Assembly (NCBI GenBank): GCA_011192085.1
Contig: DUEQ01000512.1
Coordinates: forward strand, 1 to 9,300
DNA length: 9,300 nt
Reading direction: 5' to 3'
Origin: Caldilineae bacterium
GTDB lineage: Bacteria > Chloroflexota > Anaerolineae > J102
Positions 5,464 to 9,300 of the stretch are shown here, one piece after another. Every line of letters begins with the position of its first letter. Position 1 is the first letter of the stretch. The notes beneath the pieces are model-generated. The model saw nothing but the letters and a program-made list of their open reading frames with translations. It had not been told where the DNA came from and made no database searches. Position numbers and translations under genes: made by a program.

Positions 5464-5892
5464 ATGGCCGACCTGCAATTTCGACTTACCGATGATCTCT
5501 GGCACGACATGATGACGCTGGAGGGTGCGTCCATCTCCGCCATCGTGGTTTGGGACCAATCCATGATCGATGACGCCCTGGATGAACCTTTAACTCCCGC
5601 CAATCGCCCCTTCGTCGATATCGATCTCTACCTGACCAATCAGATCAAACTGGAATTGTACGGAGCGTCCATCGCCATCGACGAGGAAAGCGATCCCATC
5701 ATCGGGCTGGATGACATCGGCGAAACCCTGGCTCAGCACGCCCGACATGGAGCCATCATCGATGAGATCGCGTCGGGCCCGGAGGAGATGCTGGTCCTGG
5801 TGCTGAGCAATGCCCGCCAAGAATCGCTGCTCGTCGCGGTCTCGGCCTGGATGGAGGATGCCTGGGAAACGCTGCCAGAAGATGCGATCTAG
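5464..5892 (+). CDS. Small, highly acidic protein of unknown function
   Basis: I do not recognise this family. The 142 residues contain about 30 Asp/Glu against five Lys/Arg, so the pI must be very low. There is no signal peptide, no clear membrane segment and no Cys. Two more hydrophobic, probably folded stretches stand out: DIDLYLTNQIKLELYGASIA (52-71) and MLVLVLSNARQESLLVAVSA (109-128). ATG 5464 is set by GGAGGAAA and the promoter at 5401-5429; an upstream in-frame extension to 5377 lies inside tyrA and is rejected. It lies between tyrA and ssb but has its own promoter, so it is probably not an aromatic pathway gene. A regulator, anti-factor or immunity-like protein are guesses without evidence. 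The coding call itself rests on the strong ribosome site, matching promoter and protein-like composition. Confidence 0.75.
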   Translation: MADLQFRLTDDLWHDMMTLEGASISAIVVWDQSMIDDALDEPLTPANRPFVDIDLYLTNQIKLELYGASIAIDEESDPIIGLDDIGETLAQHARHGAIIDEIASGPEEMLVLVLSNARQESLLVAVSAWMEDAWETLPEDAI

Positions 5893-6089
5893 GGCCTGTT
5901 GTTGGCAAATTTAGTCCATCACGATTTTGAAGACGCGCGTCCAGCCAGATTCACCATCTGGCCCAGCGGGTTTGGCGCTCGCATCACCGCCGCGCGCCGG
6001 AGGTCATTGCCTGGCGACAACGAACGCACTTTAGCCTTGAAGCAAAAACCACGAATCTGTTCAACTCACTATTGTTTCCCGGAGGAACT
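5893..6089 (+). other. Spacer upstream of ssb
   Basis: This gap contains a 7-bp inverted repeat, GCCAGAT 5944-5950 with ATCTGGC 5956-5962, with no T-run. TTGGCA at 5902-5907 and TTGAAG at 6037-6042 resemble -35 boxes, but neither has a convincing -10 at 16-18 bases. GGAGGA at 6081-6086 is the ssb ribosome site. No gene or confident promoter is seen. Confidence 0.45.
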
Positions 6090-6494
6090 ATGTATCAACA
6101 CGTTGTCATTGTCGGCAATCTGGGCCGCGATCCCGAGATGCGCTATACCCCCAGCGGCATCCCGGTCACCAGCTTCTCGGTCGCGGTGAGTCGCAAGTGG
6201 AAGAACCAGGAAGGTGAACTTCAAGAGAAAACCACGTGGTTTCGCGTGACGGCCTGGCGCAAATTGGCGGAATTGTGCAATCAGTATCTGGAAAAAGGGC
6301 GTCTGGTCCTGGTCGAAGGGGAAATCGACGCCAGCGCCTGGGTGGGGCAGGATGGCGAGCCGCGGGCCACCCTGGAACTGACAGCGCAGAACGTGCGCTT
6401 TTTAGGTAACCGCTCCTCGGCCGGGGAGTTCGGCGGAGAGACCGCCGCGTTCAAAGAGGGTCCCGGCCCCAGCGAAGATGATCTTCCTTTCTAG
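6090..6494 (+). CDS. ssb: Single-stranded DNA-binding protein
   Basis: Binds and protects single-stranded DNA during replication, recombination and repair and recruits partner enzymes through its tail. The 134 residues contain one OB-fold (about 1-106) opening with the typical VVIVGNLGRDPEMRYTPSG (5-23) and carrying TTWFRVTAWRKLAE (48-61) with W50, F51 and W56 in the DNA-contact region. A short flexible linker (107-127) leads to the acidic tip SEDDLPF (128-134), the conserved partner-binding tail. The linker is short compared with E. coli SSB (178 residues in all). ATG 6090 is preceded by GGAGGA; a TTG at 6072 in frame is not used. No rpsF or rpsR neighbour is present, so this is a stand-alone ssb. 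Confidence 0.95.
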   Translation: MYQHVVIVGNLGRDPEMRYTPSGIPVTSFSVAVSRKWKNQEGELQEKTTWFRVTAWRKLAELCNQYLEKGRLVLVEGEIDASAWVGQDGEPRATLELTAQNVRFLGNRSSAGEFGGETAAFKEGPGPSEDDLPF

Positions 6495-6519
6495 TTTCTG
6501 CGTGTAAACCCGATTTCAA

Positions 6520-6604
6520 GCCACGAAGGACACGAAGCGACGACGGCGCGAAGGGAAAATAAAAGGAATGCTTCGTGTCTTCGAGGTCTTCGAGCCTTCG
6601 TGGC
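6520..6604. repeat. Inverted repeat after ssb, CACGAAG type
   Basis: GCCACGAAGG (6520-6529) pairs perfectly with CCTTCGTGGC (6595-6604), and next to it ACACGAAGC (6530-6538) pairs with GCTTCGTGT (6570-6578). On the right side the two blocks are separated by a 16-base insert with TCTTCGAGG repeated as TCTTCGAG. It sits between convergent genes and has no coding content. It may be a dispersed repeat and may also help end transcription. Confidence 0.6.
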
Positions 6605-6616
6605 AAGATAGGATGC

Positions 6617-6647
6617 GAAAAGTGACTGCCGACGTCAGCAGTTACTT
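6617..6647 (-). terminator. Predicted terminator of the glycosyltransferase gene
   Basis: On the minus strand AAGTAACTGC (6647-6638) pairs with GCAGTCACTT (6629-6620), ten pairs with one G-U, around an 8-base loop, followed by TTC, giving CTTTTC at the 3' side. It begins about 14 bases after the glycosyltransferase stop. The T-run is short (four), so efficiency is uncertain. Confidence 0.5.
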
Positions 6648-6660
6648 CTGCGTTCTCCAA

Positions 6661-7767
6661 TCAAACCAGCACCTCATCATACACCCTGAGCACCCTGTCC
6701 ACCAGCACCGGAAGATCGAACTCGGTGCGGGCCCGTTCCCTGGCCCGGACTCCCATCTCCCGGCGCAGGTCCTCATCCGCCAGGAGCGACCGGATGGCCT
6801 GGGCCAGCGCCTTCACATCGCGCGGGGGAACGACCAACCCCGTGACGCCATCCTGATTGACCCACGACGTGCCCGTCCCCAGCTCCGTCGTGATCAGGGG
6901 CGTTCCCGCAGCCATGGCCTCCAACAGGACAATGCCAAAGGCTTCGGAGCGATGGCTAGATGGAAGGACGAAGATATCTGCGGCCTGATAATACGCGGGA
7001 AGCAGATCATCGCTGATATCGCCCAGAAAGTGGACCTTGTGTGCCACGCCCAACTCATAACTCATGGCCCCCAAACGGGCCGCCTCGGGCCCAGCGCCAA
7101 TGATCAAGAGCGTTGCTTCGAGACTTTGCATGGCCTGAATGAGGTAATCCAGGCCTTTGTAATAGCGCAGCCGCCCCACGAAGAGGAGCAGCGGGCCAGG
7201 AAAGCGTCGGCGAATAGTCGCCACACGGGCATGTTGGAAGGCGTTGAACCGCGTCACATCGATGGCGAGGGGGACGACGACGCATTTGTGCGCCAGCGGC
7301 TGCAGCCAGGGCGAGCTCTCGATGTAGGGTTCGCTGGTGGCCAGGATGGCATCCATCTGGCGCAATACGCGCTTGAGAATCGGCCCATACAAGGTCAGGA
7401 ATCGCTCCTGACGCACCACATCGCTGTGATAGGTCATCACCGCGGCCCGGCCGCGACGCAAAAGCCACTCACTAAGCTCCCCCAAGGGATAGGGGAAGTG
7501 GAGATGGACGATATCGGGGTTTTGCTGGGCGTGGATGAGGGGCAGGGCGAGGCTGAGAGGCGTGGATGCGAGGGTGGCGAATCGCGCCGCCCGGATCACC
7601 TGCACGCCTTGCTCGCTTCCCATCGTGGTTCGCAACCCCGCCGGATTGGTGACCAATACCGTGACGTCATGGCCGCGCGCGGCCTGAGCCTTGGCCAGCC
7701 AGCGTAGATGGTTTTCGATGCCCCCGAACACAGGGTGGTAGTCTTTGTAGATATGAAGGATGCGCAT
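6661..7767 (-). CDS. GT4-family glycosyltransferase
   Basis: Predicted retaining glycosyltransferase of the GT-B fold that moves a sugar from an activated nucleotide donor to a glycan or lipid acceptor; donor and acceptor cannot be read from sequence. The 368 residues show the N-terminal acceptor domain with PVFGGIENH (12-20) and VHLHFPYP (87-94), a hinge near 170-190, and the donor domain with FVGRLRYYKG (196-205; R199 and K204 are the usual phosphate-binding pair), GAGPE (224-228) and SEAFGIVLLEAMAAG (274-288), which carries the family EX7E motif (E275, E283). There is no signal peptide or membrane span, so it acts at the cytoplasmic face. The start at 7767 gives the family-typical MRILHIYKDYHPVFGG opening, although no Shine-Dalgarno is visible. 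It stands alone, with no other polysaccharide genes in the window. Confidence 0.9.
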   Translation of the reverse strand: MRILHIYKDYHPVFGGIENHLRWLAKAQAARGHDVTVLVTNPAGLRTTMGSEQGVQVIRAARFATLASTPLSLALPLIHAQQNPDIVHLHFPYPLGELSEWLLRRGRAAVMTYHSDVVRQERFLTLYGPILKRVLRQMDAILATSEPYIESSPWLQPLAHKCVVVPLAIDVTRFNAFQHARVATIRRRFPGPLLLFVGRLRYYKGLDYLIQAMQSLEATLLIIGAGPEAARLGAMSYELGVAHKVHFLGDISDDLLPAYYQAADIFVLPSSHRSEAFGIVLLEAMAAGTPLITTELGTGTSWVNQDGVTGLVVPPRDVKALAQAIRSLLADEDLRREMGVRARERARTEFDLPVLVDRVLRVYDEVLV

Positions 7768-7802
7768 GGTGAAGGCGTATCAGCGTGAAAGCGCATGGTC
7801 GC

Positions 7803-8084
7803 GGGTTTGATGCATGCGGCGGCGGAGAGCAACGCCTGGAAGAGCCGACGGCGTTCGGGGCGCCACTGCACGCCCAGGAAGAAAGGATGTCCGGGCAGTT
7901 CCAGGCCCTCGACCACGCCATCCTGAGCCCAGGCTACAGCTCGCAAGCCTTCGCCCAGGTCATCCTCGGGCGCGGCCTGATGATGGTAGGTGTGGACCAT
8001 GAGGCCGGGAGGCACGTTCAGGGAGCGGGCCAGCACGCTGCCCGACTGCACCTGGACGGGATGCTGGGCGGGATAATCACTGCG
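7803..8084 (-). pseudogene. Decayed C-terminal fragment of a gamma-glutamyl-GABA hydrolase-like (peptidase C26) glutamine amidotransferase
   Basis: Between ruvB and the glycosyltransferase the minus strand encodes about 94 residues that read as the C-terminal third of a PuuD-like class I glutamine amidotransferase. Recognisable pieces are YPAQHPVQVQSGSVLAR, TYHHQAAPEDDLGEGLRAV, DGVVEGLELPGHPFFLGV and then QWRPE. In functional members the last motif is QWHPE, carrying the catalytic His and Glu; here the His codon has become Arg (CGC at 7862-7860, one base from CAC). The N-terminal half with the nucleophilic Cys is absent, because that region is ruvB. The frame has no proper start, no nearby stop, and runs out of frame into the glycosyltransferase. 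This is a remnant, not a working gene. It accounts for most of the 372-base gap between 7768 and 8139. Confidence 0.78.
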
Positions 8085-8091
8085 GAGCCTT

Positions 8092-8136
8092 GACTCTCCT
8101 GTCTCCAGTCGCCAATCTCCAATCTCCCTCCAATCC
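8092..8136. repeat. Low-complexity CCAATCTCC-type repeat
   Basis: A pyrimidine-rich run of related short units (CTCTCC, GTCTCCAGTC, GCCAATCTCC, AATCTCCCTCC) lies between the ruvB stop and the amidotransferase remnant. It resembles degenerate simple repeats and marks the truncated edge of the remnant. Confidence 0.5.
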
Positions 8137-8139
8137 TGC

Positions 8140-9168
8140 CTAAAACAGCGTAGGTTGGCTAGACGCGGCGTCGTCAGCGGTGTAGGGATAGCCAAAATGT
8201 TCGTAGGCCCGACGGGTGGCCATGCGCCCGCGGGGGGTGCGTTCCAGAAAGCCCAATTGCAGCAGATAAGGCTCAACCACGTCCATGATCGTGTCCGATT
8301 CCTCGCTGACGGACGCGGCCAGGGTGTCGAGCCCCACCGGCCCGCCCCCGAACTTGAGAATGATAGCCTCCAGCACCGTGCGATCCAGGCTGTCCAGGCC
8401 CAGGGAGTCCACCTCCAGCAGAGCCAGCGCCTCCTGGGCCACAGGTTGGGTGATGACGCCCTCAGCCCGCACCTGGGCGTAATCCCGCACGCGGCGGAAA
8501 AGGCGCAGGGCGACTCGAGGGGTGCCTCGGGCGCGCTGGGCGATGACCCGCACGCCTGCGTCGGTGTAGGGCGTCTGGGTGAGGTCGCACGCCCGGCGCA
8601 CAATGCGCTCCAGGGAGGGAACATCGTAGAAATCGAAGCGAAGGACGACGCCGAACCGGGCCCGCAGGGGCGATGTGAGCAAGGCCAAGCGGGTGGTGGC
8701 GCCGATGACGGTGAACCTGGGCAGCTTCAGGCGGATGTTGCGAGCGCTGGGCCCCTTGCCGATGACGATATCCAGGGCGAAATCCTCCATGGCCGGGTAG
8801 AGGATCTCCTCCACAGCCCGGCCCAGGCGGTGGATCTCGTCGATGAAGAGGATATCGCCCCGGCGCAGATTGGTCAGGATCGCGGCCAGATCGCCCGCGC
8901 GTTCGATGGCCGGGCCCGCAGTGACCTTCAGGTTGACGCCCATCTCGTTGGCCACGATGTGGGCGATGGTCGTCTTGCCCAGGCCGGGCGGGCCATAGAG
9001 CAGGATGTGATCCAGGGTTTCCTGGCGTTGGCGCGCGGCCTCGATCAAAATCTCGAGATTGCTGCGCACCTTGTCCTGGCCGTAGAGCTCGTCCAGGCGC
9101 TTGATGCGCAGGGCCGCGTCCAGGCTGTCCGCCGGTTGAGGTTGGGGGTCAATGGGGCGTTGGGGCAT
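8140..9168 (-). CDS. ruvB: Holliday junction branch migration DNA helicase RuvB
   Basis: ATP-driven hexameric motor that, loaded by RuvA, drives branch migration of Holliday junctions in recombination and repair. The 342 residues are full family length. The AAA+ ATPase has Walker [10 protein letters not shown] (59-67), Walker [12 protein letters not shown] (105-115, D110-E111), the LYPAMEDF segment (123-130), sensor 1/arginine finger region [19 protein letters not shown] (155-173) and sensor 2 RGTPRVA (214-220). A winged-helix DNA-binding domain occupies about 255-330. Small departures are TRLA where most RuvBs have TRAG, and RVALRL where most have RIANRL. The protein ends SSQPTLF, which fits the QxxLF form of a sliding-clamp-binding motif. 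ATG 9168 lies six bases after a TATAAT, with no ribosome site, so the mRNA is probably leaderless. No ruvA or ruvC neighbour is in the window. Confidence 0.96.
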   Translation of the reverse strand: MPQRPIDPQPQPADSLDAALRIKRLDELYGQDKVRSNLEILIEAARQRQETLDHILLYGPPGLGKTTIAHIVANEMGVNLKVTAGPAIERAGDLAAILTNLRRGDILFIDEIHRLGRAVEEILYPAMEDFALDIVIGKGPSARNIRLKLPRFTVIGATTRLALLTSPLRARFGVVLRFDFYDVPSLERIVRRACDLTQTPYTDAGVRVIAQRARGTPRVALRLFRRVRDYAQVRAEGVITQPVAQEALALLEVDSLGLDSLDRTVLEAIILKFGGGPVGLDTLAASVSEESDTIMDVVEPYLLQLGFLERTPRGRMATRRAYEHFGYPYTADDAASSQPTLF

Positions 9169-9174
9169 GAGCTC

Positions 9175-9203
9175 ATTATACCGGGTCGCTTGTTCTAGAA
9201 CAA
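9175..9203 (-). promoter_or_regulatory. Predicted ruvB promoter, leaderless type
   Basis: On the minus strand TATAAT (9180-9175) is a perfect -10, 17 bases after TTGTTC (9203-9198), a weak -35 with three matches. The start point would fall about seven bases after the -10, on the A of the ruvB ATG at 9168, giving a transcript without a 5' leader. The weak -35 fits a promoter that is regulated. Confidence 0.65.
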
Positions 9204-9204
9204 G
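9189..9204. promoter_or_regulatory. 16-bp perfect palindrome, candidate operator of ruvB
   Basis: CTTGTTCTAGAACAAG is a perfect dyad lying over the -35 hexamer and part of the spacer of the ruvB promoter. A dimeric repressor bound here would block RNA polymerase. Because ruvB is a common SOS gene, a LexA-type repressor is the first candidate, but the half-site spacing (GTTC-TA-GAAC) is not one of the well-known LexA boxes I can name. Confidence 0.6.
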
Positions 9205-9300
9205 TCAGATGCGAGTTTGTGGCAAAAGCAAGTTTGCAAAAAAGCCGAATTTATGATACAAAATTGCGCCAAGCTGTCACCATCTTGTAAGCTCCCCCAC
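9205..9300. other. Region upstream of ruvB, no gene seen
   Basis: The last 96 bases are AT-richer than the rest and contain no supported coding start. TATGAT at 9252-9257 could be a plus-strand -10 for a divergent gene beyond the window, but no matching -35 lies at the usual distance. Confidence 0.35.

Noticed and set aside
5944..5962. GCCAGAT/ATCTGGC hairpin as a terminator after the acidic protein gene
   Set aside because: Seven pairs with no T-run following; noted only within the spacer description.
6568..7707. Long plus-strand open frame opposite the glycosyltransferase (379 codons)
   Set aside because: The minus-strand frame has full GT4 motifs including EX7E; the plus frame is low in hydrophobic structure and rich in Arg/His/Gln/Gly, as expected of an antisense shadow.
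7762..7799. Direct repeat of GCGCATGGT (7762-7770 and 7791-7799) around the glycosyltransferase start
   Set aside because: Nine bases in GC-rich DNA can recur by chance; the upstream copy is out of frame with the gene and has no ribosome site.
8155..9198. Long plus-strand open frame opposite ruvB (347 codons)
   Set aside because: Antisense shadow of ruvB, with no recognisable domains and no promoter or ribosome site.

Overview
The window looks like a chromosomal stretch of a GC-rich bacterium, most plausibly a member of the Chloroflexota (Anaerolineae/Caldilineae-like). That placement is an inference from the style of the proteins, the Thermotoga-type DAHP synthases with a fused regulatory domain, and the GC-rich palindromic and low-complexity repeats between genes. 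No rRNA, tRNA, CRISPR array, phage gene or transposase is visible.

Positions 1-5404 (+ strand) hold an aromatic amino acid locus: monofunctional chorismate mutase (aroH), prephenate dehydratase (pheA), two tandem DAHP synthases (aroF-type) and a TyrA dehydrogenase. Together they cover entry into the shikimate pathway, chorismate to prephenate, and the two branches to Phe and Tyr. The middle shikimate steps and the aminotransferase are not here. The outstanding feature is upstream: a consensus-like promoter (8-36), a 53-residue reading frame (66-227) containing FFGFYVGYFFGF, and a Rho-independent terminator (253-284). The strand just after the Phe/Tyr codons (197-208) can pair with the 5' arm and loop of the terminator (255-266), which gives mutually exclusive antiterminator and terminator hairpins. 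This is the full layout of a ribosome-mediated Phe/Tyr transcription attenuator, as in E. coli pheL-pheA but with an unrelated and longer peptide. The two DAHP synthases share about 64% of residues by hand count, but differ at one of the two residues that contact the inhibitor tyrosine in the Thermotoga enzyme, so they may respond to different end products. The 548-bp spacer between them is filled with palindromic repeats.

Positions 5401-6494 (+) hold a small, very acidic protein of unknown function with its own promoter, matching the operon promoter in architecture, and then ssb (single-stranded DNA binding protein). An inverted repeat and a minus-strand terminator fill the convergent gap to the next gene.

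Positions 6661-9168 (- strand) hold a GT4-family glycosyltransferase, a decayed C-terminal piece of a gamma-glutamyl-GABA hydrolase-like glutamine amidotransferase, a short low-complexity repeat, and ruvB. The ruvB start has a TATAAT box six bases before its ATG, so the mRNA is probably leaderless, and a perfect 16-bp palindrome over the -35 region that would suit an SOS-type operator.
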